From NCBI GenBank assembly GCA_002292165.1, contig DBBK01000045.1, positions 1-12,947 on the forward strand: a stretch of DNA of 12,947 bases. The letters run 5' to 3'. Position 1 is the first letter of the stretch, and each line of letters opens with the position of its first letter. Below the pieces are notes generated by a model, which worked only from the letters and a program-made list of their open reading frames with translations, was not told the DNA's origin and did no database searches. A program made the translations under genes and the position numbers. The stretch comes from Brevundimonas sp. UBA986 (GTDB taxonomy: Bacteria > Pseudomonadota > Alphaproteobacteria > Caulobacterales > Caulobacteraceae). This document shows, piece by piece, positions 5,750-12,846 of this stretch.

Positions 5750-6373
5750 ATGCGCCTTCCGACCCTCGACAATCTGAAAGGTCGGCTTCCGGCAAACGGC
5801 GTCGCCGCCCGCGTTCGATTTCCGCGCTTTCGCGCCCCCTGGCGGACCCTGGGTCCCGGCTCGGTCGCCAGCCTTCTGAAGGTCGCCCTCGACGTGGCCT
5901 ATCTGCTGCTGATGCTGATCACCGCCGTCCTGCTGATCGCCTTCGTCGCCGCCATCTTCATTCCTGTCGCCAACTACAACGTCACCGTCACCGACCATGA
6001 CGGCGGTCTGCAGCAGCCCCTGACGCGGCCGCTCCTGCTGTTCGGTCTCGGCGCCCTGTCGGCCTGGGTCGGCGGCTTCCTGCTGATCCTGCGAAACCTG
6101 CGCCTCATCTTCCGCACCCTGACCGCGGGCGACCCCTTCCGGCCCGAGAATGTGCGCCGTCTGCGCGCTATCGGCCTGACGCTCGCCACCGTCACCGCCG
6201 GCGTCTGGGTGGCCCAGGGCATGGTCGCGGCCCGCCTCGTGCCCGGGGTCATGGACCCGCAAGGGTTCGGCGAACTGTTGACCCCCATCTTCTCCGTCCT
6301 GGTCGTCTTCGTCCTCGCCGAGGTGTTCCGCGAGGGCGCCCGGCTGCGCCGCGAATCCGAACTGACCATCTGA
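5750..6373 (+). CDS. DUF2975 membrane protein
   Basis: An inner-membrane protein of 207 residues with four predicted membrane helices at about 44-72, 94-115, 139-160 and 175-192. The segment RNLRLIFRTLTAGDPFRPEN (115-134) between helices 2 and 3, and the C-terminal tail LAEVFREGARLRRESELTI, are the conserved marks of DUF2975, known from Bacillus YoaS. The family has no established biochemical activity. Its members are typically encoded next to a very small Cro/CI-type regulator, as here (gene at 6395, 21-nt gap), and are thought to work with it, perhaps as a membrane partner or sensor; this is inference. ATG at 5750 has no Shine-Dalgarno sequence; CGGCC/GGCCG can pair right up to the start codon, which may damp translation. 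The N-terminal 40 residues are basic and Pro-rich and face the cytoplasm in the likeliest topology. Confidence 0.85.
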   Translation: MRLPTLDNLKGRLPANGVAARVRFPRFRAPWRTLGPGSVASLLKVALDVAYLLLMLITAVLLIAFVAAIFIPVANYNVTVTDHDGGLQQPLTRPLLLFGLGALSAWVGGFLLILRNLRLIFRTLTAGDPFRPENVRRLRAIGLTLATVTAGVWVAQGMVAARLVPGVMDPQGFGELLTPIFSVLVVFVLAEVFREGARLRRESELTI

Positions 6374-6394
6374 TCTGATCGAGCATCCCTTCTC

Positions 6395-6637
6395 ATGGCC
6401 ATCCGCATCCAGCTCGACCGCATCCTGCTCGAACGACGCATGTCGCTGACCGAGCTCGCCGACCGCGTCGGCGTGACCCTGGCCAATCTGTCGATCCTCA
6501 AGACCGGCAAGGCGCGGGCGATCCGCTTTTCCACCCTCGACGCCCTGTGCCGGGAGCTGAACTGCCAGCCGGGCGATCTTCTGGTCCATGAGCCGGGTCC
6601 GCAGGATCTGACCGCCGACGACGACGGCGACGACTGA
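6395..6637 (+). CDS. Small Cro/CI (XRE)-type HTH regulator, YozG-like
   Basis: An 80-residue DNA-binding protein that is almost all one lambda-repressor-like helix-turn-helix domain. It begins MAIRIQLDRILLERRMS; the HTH lies at about 17-41 (LTELADRVGV, then TLANLSILKTGKA). The family-typical AIRFSTLDALCRELNCQPGDLL (about 42-63) follows, then a short acidic tail ending DDDGDD. This matches the YozG/YdaS-like mini-regulators that travel with DUF2975 proteins, which supports a functional pair with the gene just upstream. It lacks any effector or dimerisation domain, so regulation may come through the membrane partner (inference). The start codon has no clear Shine-Dalgarno sequence, consistent with coupling to the preceding gene. 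The Smr gene begins 3 nt after its stop, so the three genes are very probably one operon. Confidence 0.9.
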   Translation: MAIRIQLDRILLERRMSLTELADRVGVTLANLSILKTGKARAIRFSTLDALCRELNCQPGDLLVHEPGPQDLTADDDGDD

Positions 6638-6640
6638 CCC

Positions 6641-7243
6641 GTGGCCAAGGGGCCGCCGAAAAAGACCTCGGGGGGCAAGGCTTCAGGCGATCTGACGTCC
6701 GAGGACCGTCGCATCTGGGCCCGGGTTTCGGGCTCGGTGACCCCGCCGGCGGCCCGAAAGGCCGCCCGTGTCACCCCCGGCGGCCCCCTGCCGGCCAATC
6801 CGCCCGCCAGCCTGTCGACGGCCACGACCCCGGCCAAAAAGCCTGTCCTGACGAAGACGCAGCCCATGCCCGCGCCGGCCCGTCCCGTCGCCTCTCCCGC
6901 TCCACGGGGCGCGCCGGAAGAGCTGGAGCCGCGCCGCCAGCGCCGGCTGTCGCGCGAGCGGGACCCGATCGAGGACCGCATCGACCTGCATGGCTTCGGC
7001 CGCTTCGAGGCCGAGGACCAGCTGCGCGCCTTCCTGATGGGCTGTCAGGCCCGGGGACTGAAGTCGGTGCTGGTGATCACGGGACAGGGGCGCAGGGGAG
7101 GTGGGATCATCCGCGCCTCGGTGCATGAATGGCTGCAGAGCCCGGGCCTGCGCCCCGTCGTCTCCGGCTTCGCCTCGGCCCACCGCCGCCACGGCGGCGA
7201 CGGCGCGATCTACGTGACGCTCCGCAAGAGCGGCAACAGCTAG
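6641..7243 (+). CDS. Smr-domain protein
   Basis: A 200-residue protein with a C-terminal Smr (small MutS-related) domain, residues about 111-198. IDLHG at 114-118 and TGQGRRGGGI at 147-156 are the two signature motifs, and RHGGDGAIYVTLRK closes the domain. Smr domains are nucleases or nucleic-acid-binding modules; free-standing ones in Proteobacteria have no firmly assigned role, with DNA repair/recombination and RNA cleavage both reported for relatives. The N-terminal 100 residues are low-complexity, rich in Pro, Ala and Lys, and probably disordered, apart from the alphaproteobacterial start LTSEDRRIWARVSGSVTP at 19-36. The start is GTG, 3 nt after the stop of the HTH gene, so translation is likely coupled. 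Base composition is normal for the genome, unlike that of the gene that follows. Confidence 0.9.
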   Translation: MAKGPPKKTSGGKASGDLTSEDRRIWARVSGSVTPPAARKAARVTPGGPLPANPPASLSTATTPAKKPVLTKTQPMPAPARPVASPAPRGAPEELEPRRQRRLSRERDPIEDRIDLHGFGRFEAEDQLRAFLMGCQARGLKSVLVITGQGRRGGGIIRASVHEWLQSPGLRPVVSGFASAHRRHGGDGAIYVTLRKSGNS

Positions 7244-7291
7244 AAAACACTCCCCGTCAGCTACCGCGAACGCGCGGAAAAGTTGACAGCT

Positions 7292-8260
7292 ATGGAAATT
7301 CCCGAATCCGAGAGTAGCTTCGCGACAGGATCGCGCGGGGCGGTTTCACAGCGGCGTTTTAATCCGATGTCTTCCAGCAATAGAGACCCACGCGCTCAGG
7401 CTCGACGCTTGTTGCTTGTCGGTGCGGGTTTTTTTGTAGCGGGGTGCGCAATCGTGCTCCTCTGGGTCTTTCCGCATTGGGTAGGCGAGATCAAGGGTCG
7501 CCGAGAAGCTTTGCAAGCAAGAGCCGAGGCCCGCTGTCAGTCCGATAGCGACATGGGCTGTCAGGTTGTCATAGCGACTTCGGCTGCCCGTGCTGCGGAT
7601 GACATCGTAGATCTCGGAATCTGGCAGTTCTGGACGGGCTTGGCCGGGGTTGTGTTCGTCGCCCTTACCCTCAAAGCTACGCGAGACGCAGTTCGCGATG
7701 GGGCAGATGCCACCAAAGCTATGGTGAGGCAGAACGATCTTACAGAGGTCGCTCAAAGAGCCTGGATCACGATAGAGGTGACGTTCTCGCCGCTGTGCGT
7801 GGCGGGAGACCAAGTGAAGATCACCTACAGCGTAGCGTACAAGAATGTCGGGAATACCATTGCGAGCAAAGCGCACTTCTATGCTGCGCTTTTGCCTGAA
7901 CCAGATGATGGGGAACAGAACATCTGCGGGTGGAGAGACATCTGGCTTGCTGAGGACCACACAAGGGCTGACTTCTCACTGATCCCCGGCGAACGCTTTG
8001 TTACCGAGGGACGGTTAGAGCGTCACCTGAATGATTTGACCTGGTCCGCCAATCCAGATCCGCGCTGCACACTCATATTCCATTCTGCAGCCACCTTCCT
8101 TGTACACGGAAGCGATGAAAGGAAGGTGATGTTCAGGGCCTTCCGACTCGGGCTGCAAGGCCGAGATGACGAAGGAAGCCGTTGGATTTATCGCGGTCAT
8201 ATTGAGGAAGGAACATTCGGACTCGTAGCCAGTCCCGCAGGACAGCCCATATCCACCTAG
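7292..8260 (+). CDS. Two-helix membrane protein of unknown function, low GC
   Basis: I do not recognise this protein (322 residues from ATG 7292). It has two likely membrane helices at about 40-60 (LLLVGAGFFVAGCAIVLLWV) and 110-127 (IWQFWTGLAGVVFVALTL). Between them is a loop of about 50 residues with C82 and C90. A charged, probably helical stretch (KATRDAVRDGADATKAMVRQ) follows, then a C-terminal domain starting AWITIEV with the pattern YKNVGNTIASKA, resembling the beta-sandwich 'N-x-G' domains of many orphan membrane proteins in accessory DNA. Sampled lines are 52-62% GC against about 70% in neighbours, and codons such as AGA, TTA, ATA and GTA occur, so recent acquisition is likely. Start uncertain: GGAAAAG lies 9 nt before ATG 7292; TTG 7283 and ATG 7367 are alternatives, and a perfect TTGACA at 7283-7288 could be a -35 element favouring 7367 (297 residues). 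Confidence 0.72.
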   Translation: MEIPESESSFATGSRGAVSQRRFNPMSSSNRDPRAQARRLLLVGAGFFVAGCAIVLLWVFPHWVGEIKGRREALQARAEARCQSDSDMGCQVVIATSAARAADDIVDLGIWQFWTGLAGVVFVALTLKATRDAVRDGADATKAMVRQNDLTEVAQRAWITIEVTFSPLCVAGDQVKITYSVAYKNVGNTIASKAHFYAALLPEPDDGEQNICGWRDIWLAEDHTRADFSLIPGERFVTEGRLERHLNDLTWSANPDPRCTLIFHSAATFLVHGSDERKVMFRAFRLGLQGRDDEGSRWIYRGHIEEGTFGLVASPAGQPIST

Positions 8261-8332
8261 CACTGCCGCCGCGTCACCTCGCGCCCTTAGGATAGTGGGC
8301 ATCAACGCTGTGCAAGATTTGAACTCAAAGGA

Positions 8333-8362
8333 AAGGGCCGGAGCGGCAACGCTCCGGCCCTT
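8333..8362 (-). terminator. Strong intrinsic terminator, probably bidirectional
   Basis: AAGGGCCGGAGC (8333-8344) pairs over all 12 positions with GCTCCGGCCCTT (8351-8362) around a 6-nt loop. Read leftward it sits 23 nt after the stop of the M13 peptidase gene and is followed by TTTCCTTT, so it is a good Rho-independent terminator for that gene. Read rightward the T-run is weaker, but it may also stop transcripts from the smr side. Confidence 0.85.
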
Positions 8363-8385
8363 CGTCATTCAGGCTGTCGCCCGGC

Positions 8386-10530
8386 TTACCAGATGTGAAC
8401 CCGGTCGGCCGGGGCGAGGTAGTATTTCGCGCCGGCCTGGACGTTGAAGGCTTCGTACCAGGCGTCGGAGTTGCGCAGCGGGCCGATGACGCGGAACATC
8501 GCCGGGCTGTGCGGGTCGGTGGCGACCTGTTGCTTGGCGGCTTCGTCGCGCATCTTCGACTGCCAGACCTGGGCCCAGCCGTAGAAGAAGCGCTGGTCGC
8601 CGGTGACGCCGTCCAGAACCGGGGCGGCCTGACCGTTCAGGGAGATGTGATAGGCCTCCAGACCCACGGCCACGCCCGAGGCGTCGCCGATGTTCTCGCC
8701 CATCGTGAGCCCACCCTGGACGTGATAGCCCGGGATGGGTTCGAAGGCGTCGTACTGGGCGCCCAGACGCGTGGTCAGGGCCTGGAAATTGGCCTTGTCG
8801 GCCGGGGTCCACCAGTCGCGCAGCACGCCGTCGCCGTCGGACTTGGAGCCCTGGTCGTCGAAGCCGTGGCCGATCTCGTGACCGATCACGCCGCCGATGC
8901 CGCCGTAGTTGACGGCCGGGTCCGCGTTCGGATCGAAGAAGGGCGGCTGCAGGATGGCGGCCGGGAAGACGATCTCGTTGTTCGACGAGTTGTAATAGGC
9001 GTTCACCGTCTGGGGCGTCATGCCCCATTCGGTCTTGTCGACCGGCTTGTTCAGGCGGGCCAGTTGGTAGTTCCACTGGAAGATCCCGGCGCGCTCGGCG
9101 TTGCCGAACAGGTCGTCGGGACGGATTTCCAGGGCGGAGTAGTCACGCCATTTGTCGGGATAGCCGATCTTGACGGTGATCTTGGACAGCTTCTCCTGGG
9201 CCGCGGCCTTGGTCGTGTCGCCCATCCAGCTCAGGCCGGCGATGCGGTGCGACAGGGCCGAACGGATGTTCGAGACCAGCTGTTCCATCTTGGCCTTGGA
9301 TTCGGCCGGGAAGTATTCGGCGACATACAGACGGCCGGTCGCCTCGCCGAGCGAACCCTCGGCGAAGGAGATGGCGCGCTTTTCGCGGCTGCGCTGCTCG
9401 GGCTGGCCCGACAGGTCGCGCGAACGGAACTCCCACTGGGCGTCGGCGAAGCGGCGCGACAGCCGCGGCGCGGCGTCATCGGCGGTGTGGAAGGCTTCCC
9501 ACGCCTGCAGCAGGGCGACCGGGGTCTCGGCGTAGATGGCCGCGATCTTGGGCATGGCCGTGTTCTGGGACACGATCAGGCGTTGGGCCGTGCCCAGCTG
9601 GGCGGCGTCGAAATAGGCCTGCCAGGGGAAGCCCGGCGCCTCTTCGGCCAGTTTGGCGATGGTGTATTCGTTATAGGTCTTGTCGCGGTTGCGGTTCTCG
9701 ATCGGGGTCCAGTGGGTTTCGGCGATAGAGGTTTCCAGGGCCACGATGGCGGCCGCGTTCTCGGCGGGGTTTTCCCAGCCGATCATGGTCAGCATGCGCT
9801 CGACATAGGCCTGATACTTGACCTTCTTGTCGGCGTAGAGCGGCGACAGATAGTAGTCGCGGTTCGGCAGACCGAGGCCGCCCTGACCGGCGGAGACGAC
9901 GTAGCGGTCAGGCTGTTTGGCGTCGATGGTGATGCCGGTGCGGAAGAAGGACGTGCCTAGACGGCCCTGGGTCCCGCCCATCAGAACGGCCATCTTCTCA
10001 CGGGTGTCGGCGGCGCGGATGGCGGCCAGATAGGGCTGCAGCGGCTGGGCGTCGAGCTGCTCGATGCGGGCCTCGTCGATATAGGAGCGGTAGGCGTCGG
10101 CGATCTTGGCCTCGTCGGTGCCCGGCGTCAGGTCGGTGCGGGCCGCCAGACCCAGGACCAGTTCCTTCATGCGGTTGTCCGACAGTTCGCGCAGCAGGGC
10201 GAAGGAGCCGTAGGAGGTGCGGTCCGACGGGATGACCAGCGACTTCAGCGCGGTCCCGTTGGCGTATTCCATGAAGTTGTCACCCGGGTTCACCGTGGTG
10301 TCGCGACCGGCGAGGTCGAAGCCCCAGGTCCCGTACTTGGGCGCGACCGTGCCCTGATAGCCCGAGCCGGTCGGGCCCGACTGGAACAGGGCGACCATGG
10401 TGCAGCCGTCGTCGATGCACTCATGCGCGTCGGACTGGGCGCTGAACAGGCCGGTGTCGGCGGTCTGGGCGAAGGCGGCGGCGGGCACGAGCAGGGCGCC
10501 GAGGGCGGCGCCGAGGAGAAGCTTCTTCAT
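8386..10530 (-). CDS. pepO: Secreted M13 family metallopeptidase (neprilysin/PepO-like)
   Basis: A zinc endopeptidase of 714 residues, typical for M13 (about 680-740). Residues 1-21 form a Sec signal peptide: two Lys, a hydrophobic stretch, then AFA before Q22. There is no lipobox, so the enzyme should be soluble in the periplasm. The zinc site is complete: H551-E-I-G-H555, with E612 in GENIGDASG as third ligand and D616 supporting it. The substrate-binding motif NAYY is at 510-513, ahead of EIVFPAAILQPPFF. The M13 N-domain starts only at about residue 70 (FDLAGRDTTVNPGDNF); the preceding 50 residues include a Cys pair, C38 and C43. The C-terminus is VHIW, close to the CxxW end of neprilysins. 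The family cleaves short peptides on the amino side of hydrophobic residues; physiological substrates here are unknown. The gene ends at a strong terminator and is divergent from the Kef-like gene. Confidence 0.95.
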   Translation of the reverse strand: MKKLLLGAALGALLVPAAAFAQTADTGLFSAQSDAHECIDDGCTMVALFQSGPTGSGYQGTVAPKYGTWGFDLAGRDTTVNPGDNFMEYANGTALKSLVIPSDRTSYGSFALLRELSDNRMKELVLGLAARTDLTPGTDEAKIADAYRSYIDEARIEQLDAQPLQPYLAAIRAADTREKMAVLMGGTQGRLGTSFFRTGITIDAKQPDRYVVSAGQGGLGLPNRDYYLSPLYADKKVKYQAYVERMLTMIGWENPAENAAAIVALETSIAETHWTPIENRNRDKTYNEYTIAKLAEEAPGFPWQAYFDAAQLGTAQRLIVSQNTAMPKIAAIYAETPVALLQAWEAFHTADDAAPRLSRRFADAQWEFRSRDLSGQPEQRSREKRAISFAEGSLGEATGRLYVAEYFPAESKAKMEQLVSNIRSALSHRIAGLSWMGDTTKAAAQEKLSKITVKIGYPDKWRDYSALEIRPDDLFGNAERAGIFQWNYQLARLNKPVDKTEWGMTPQTVNAYYNSSNNEIVFPAAILQPPFFDPNADPAVNYGGIGGVIGHEIGHGFDDQGSKSDGDGVLRDWWTPADKANFQALTTRLGAQYDAFEPIPGYHVQGGLTMGENIGDASGVAVGLEAYHISLNGQAAPVLDGVTGDQRFFYGWAQVWQSKMRDEAAKQQVATDPHSPAMFRVIGPLRNSDAWYEAFNVQAGAKYYLAPADRVHIW

Positions 10531-10662
10531 GTAGGAAAACAGTCCTGAAAGGTCGGCGATTTTCGTCGAATGAGGCGGCGGATGAGGCCATCTGCGGCCG
10601 AAGCCAATATGGCGGTTCGGCGGCGAACCTACGCCGGACAGGGGGGGTGTCGCCTTAAAAAA

Positions 10663-10674
10663 GATTCATGAATC
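10663..10674. promoter_or_regulatory. Palindrome with two GANTC (CcrM-type) sites
   Basis: GATTCATGAATC is a perfect 12-bp palindrome that contains GATTC and GAATC 2 nt apart. It lies in the 210-bp divergent gap between the M13 peptidase (133 bp from its start) and the Kef-like antiporter (66 bp from its start). In Caulobacterales GANTC is methylated by CcrM and is often found in cell-cycle-controlled promoters. The sequence is plain; regulatory use is inferred. The same gap also holds GGTTCG/CGAACC inverted around GCGG (10614-10629). Confidence 0.4.
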
Positions 10675-10740
10675 TCCGCGACGGGATGGCGCCGGAGCCC
10701 CGTTGAGACAAGATTGTCCCCATAGCGAATTGGTGGGCGA

Positions 10741-12600
10741 ATGGCGGGCGGACACGGCAGCGGCGGCGAATACAAGGATCTGGTCGTCTTCCTGGCGGCG
10801 GCGGGCGTGGTGGTGCCCCTGTTCAGCCGTCTGAGGATCAGCCCGGTGCTGGGCTTCCTCGCCGCAGGCGTCGTTCTGGGGCCGCATGGCCTCGGTCAGC
10901 TGACCGATACCCTGCCCTGGCTGTCCTGGTTCACCATCAGCGACCCGGCCCAGATCGCCCAGCTCAGCGAGCTCGGCGTCGCCTTCCTTCTCTTCATGAT
11001 CGGGCTGGAACTGTCGTGGGAGCGGCTGCGCTCGATGCGCCGCCTCGTCTTCGGCTTCGGCCTGCTTCAGGTTCTGGTCTGCGCGGCGGTTCTGGGGGGC
11101 GGCTTCCTGCTGCTGGGCCAGTCGCTGGCCGCGGCCGCCGTCCTCGGCATGGGTCTGGCCCTGTCCTCAACGGCGGTGGTCATGCCGGTCATGGCCGAGA
11201 GCGGGCGGCTCAAGGGAGCGACGGGCAAGGCGACCTTCGCCGTCCTTCTGGCCCAGGACCTGGCCGTGGCGCCGATCCTGATCACCGTCTCCTTCCTGGC
11301 GGCCGCCGCCCATCCGGGCGGCTTCCTCCAGCCCGACCAGATCGGCCGCACCCTCTTTACCCTGGCGCCCGCCGCCCTGGGTCTGGCCCTGATCGTGGTG
11401 CTTGGCCGGGTGGTGCTCCGACCCCTGTTCCGGTCCGTGGCGCGCAGCCGCAAGCGCACCCACGGCGGTCAGGAGCTGTTTGTCGCCCTGTGCCTTCTGG
11501 TTGTGGTCGGGACCGGGGTCGCGGCCCAGGCGGCCGGTCTGTCGATGAGCATCGGCGCCCTGATCGCCGGCCTGCTGATCGCCGAGACCGAGTACCGGCG
11601 CGAGGTCGAGGTCAATATCGAGCCGTTCAAGGGTCTGTTGCTCGGGGTCTTCTTCGTCGGGGTCGGCATCGGCCTGGATCTGAACGTCCTCGCCGCCGAC
11701 CCGATCTTCGTCTTCAGTCTCGCGATCGCCCTTACGGCCATCAAGGCCGGGGTCATCTACGGTCTTGCCCGTCTGTGGAGACTGGGCCCCCGCACGGCGA
11801 TCGAAACCGCCCTGGTCCTGGGGCCGGCCGGAGAGTTCGCCTTCGTCGTCCTGAACACCGCCATGGGCGAGGGTCTGGCCTCGCCCGCCTTCACCCAGGC
11901 CGTACTGGTCTCGGCGACCCTGTCGATGTTCACCGTGCCCCTGATGGCCTGGCTGGGCCAGACACTGGCGCCCCGGCTGGAGCCGAAGGATGTCGAGGCG
12001 CCGGCCGTGCCCGCCGAGGCCCTGACCCCGGTCGTGCGCGAGGGTGCGGTCCTGATCGTCGGCTTCGGTCGGGTCGGGCGGCTGGTCGGCGAGCTTCTGG
12101 CCGAGCACAAGGCGCCCTTCATCGCCGTCGACGCCGATCCGGCGACGGTGACCGAGGCCCGTCGCCAGGGCTTCGACATCTATTACGGCGACGCCGGACG
12201 GGCCGAGATGCTGACCGCCTGCGGCATCGACAGCGCCCGCGCCCTGGTGGTGACCATGGACGCCCCCTCCAAGGTGGATGAGGTGGTCATCGCCGCCCGG
12301 GCCCTGCGCGACGACATGACCGTGATCGCCCGCGCCCGCGACGACCGCCACGCGGCCCGCCTCTATGGTCTGGGCGTCACCGACGCCGTGCCCGAAACCA
12401 CCGAGGCCAGCCTGCAACTGGCGGAGAACACCCTGGTCGACATCGGCGTGCCCATGGGGCTGGTCCTGGCGTCCATCCACGAAAAGCGCGACGTTTTTCG
12501 CGCGGTCTTCCAGGCGGCCATCCCCGAGGCGCGGCGCGGCCGCGCGACCCGGGCCCTGCGCGGGTCTACAGTTCGGAAACCTTTGGAAAATAAAGCGTAG
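10741..12600 (+). CDS. KefB/KefC-type cation:proton antiporter (CPA2) with TrkA-N domain
   Basis: An inner-membrane monovalent cation:proton antiporter of 619 residues, matching KefC (about 620). Residues about 13-400 form the CPA2 membrane domain, with LFMIGLELS, the ion-binding Asp D173 in LLAQDLAVAPIL, and the cytoplasmic regulatory loop EVNIEPFKGLLLG (about 290-302), very like the KefC loop. Residues about 433-560 are a TrkA-N/RCK Rossmann domain: VLIVGFGRVGRLVGELL with G441, G443 and G446, then the nucleotide-ribose Asp in IAVDADP. Kef systems export K+ and let H+ in, protecting the cytoplasm against electrophiles under glutathione control; some CPA2 members carry Na+ instead, so the ion is inferred. 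No KefF/KefG-type ancillary oxidoreductase is adjacent. The ATG start has only a weak GGTGGG ribosome site. Confidence 0.93.
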   Translation: MAGGHGSGGEYKDLVVFLAAAGVVVPLFSRLRISPVLGFLAAGVVLGPHGLGQLTDTLPWLSWFTISDPAQIAQLSELGVAFLLFMIGLELSWERLRSMRRLVFGFGLLQVLVCAAVLGGGFLLLGQSLAAAAVLGMGLALSSTAVVMPVMAESGRLKGATGKATFAVLLAQDLAVAPILITVSFLAAAAHPGGFLQPDQIGRTLFTLAPAALGLALIVVLGRVVLRPLFRSVARSRKRTHGGQELFVALCLLVVVGTGVAAQAAGLSMSIGALIAGLLIAETEYRREVEVNIEPFKGLLLGVFFVGVGIGLDLNVLAADPIFVFSLAIALTAIKAGVIYGLARLWRLGPRTAIETALVLGPAGEFAFVVLNTAMGEGLASPAFTQAVLVSATLSMFTVPLMAWLGQTLAPRLEPKDVEAPAVPAEALTPVVREGAVLIVGFGRVGRLVGELLAEHKAPFIAVDADPATVTEARRQGFDIYYGDAGRAEMLTACGIDSARALVVTMDAPSKVDEVVIAARALRDDMTVIARARDDRHAARLYGLGVTDAVPETTEASLQLAENTLVDIGVPMGLVLASIHEKRDVFRAVFQAAIPEARRGRATRALRGSTVRKPLENKA

Positions 12601-12641
12601 CCGTTCGCGACGGAATGTCCGAATAACGTCGTTTATCCACT

Positions 12642-12659
12642 GTGTCGGTTCGCTGACAC
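12642..12659 (+). terminator. Stem-loop with TTCG tetraloop after the Kef-like gene
   Basis: GTGTCGG (12642-12648) pairs with CTGACAC (12653-12659), with one G-U pair, around TTCG. It lies 41 nt after the Kef-like stop codon, the right place for a 3'-end structure. No T-run follows, so termination is possible but unproven. Confidence 0.4.
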
Positions 12660-12846
12660 CGCGCCGCGAGGAACCGCGCCGTTAATATTTGGACCCCAAT
12701 TTCGTCATCGTTCCGTGATGAAGACCCCCGTTCTCGGGGCGACGCCTTCTGAAAACCGGTGAATTCCGGGGCTCTCGGCCGTGCCCCTTCTTCCTTTTCG
12801 TCCCGGCGGTTCCCCCGCCTCCGGGTTTGAGTAAAGCATCTCTTCC

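Noticed and set aside
8313..8330. tRNA T-arm-like GTTCAAATC on the - strand, as a tRNA remnant or att site beside the low-GC gene
   Set aside because: The flanking bases form only a poor T-stem, and there is no acceptor stem, anticodon arm or CCA; it overlaps the U-rich tail of the terminator, so chance is likelier.
8395..9960. Open frame of 521 codons on the + strand, opposite the M13 peptidase
   Set aside because: Antisense shadow: the - strand gene has a signal peptide, a complete zinc site and a terminator, while this frame has only low-complexity Gly/Val/Asp sequence.
11167..12480. Open frame of 437 codons on the - strand, opposite the Kef-like gene
   Set aside because: Gly/Gln/Asp-rich shadow of a securely identified antiporter.
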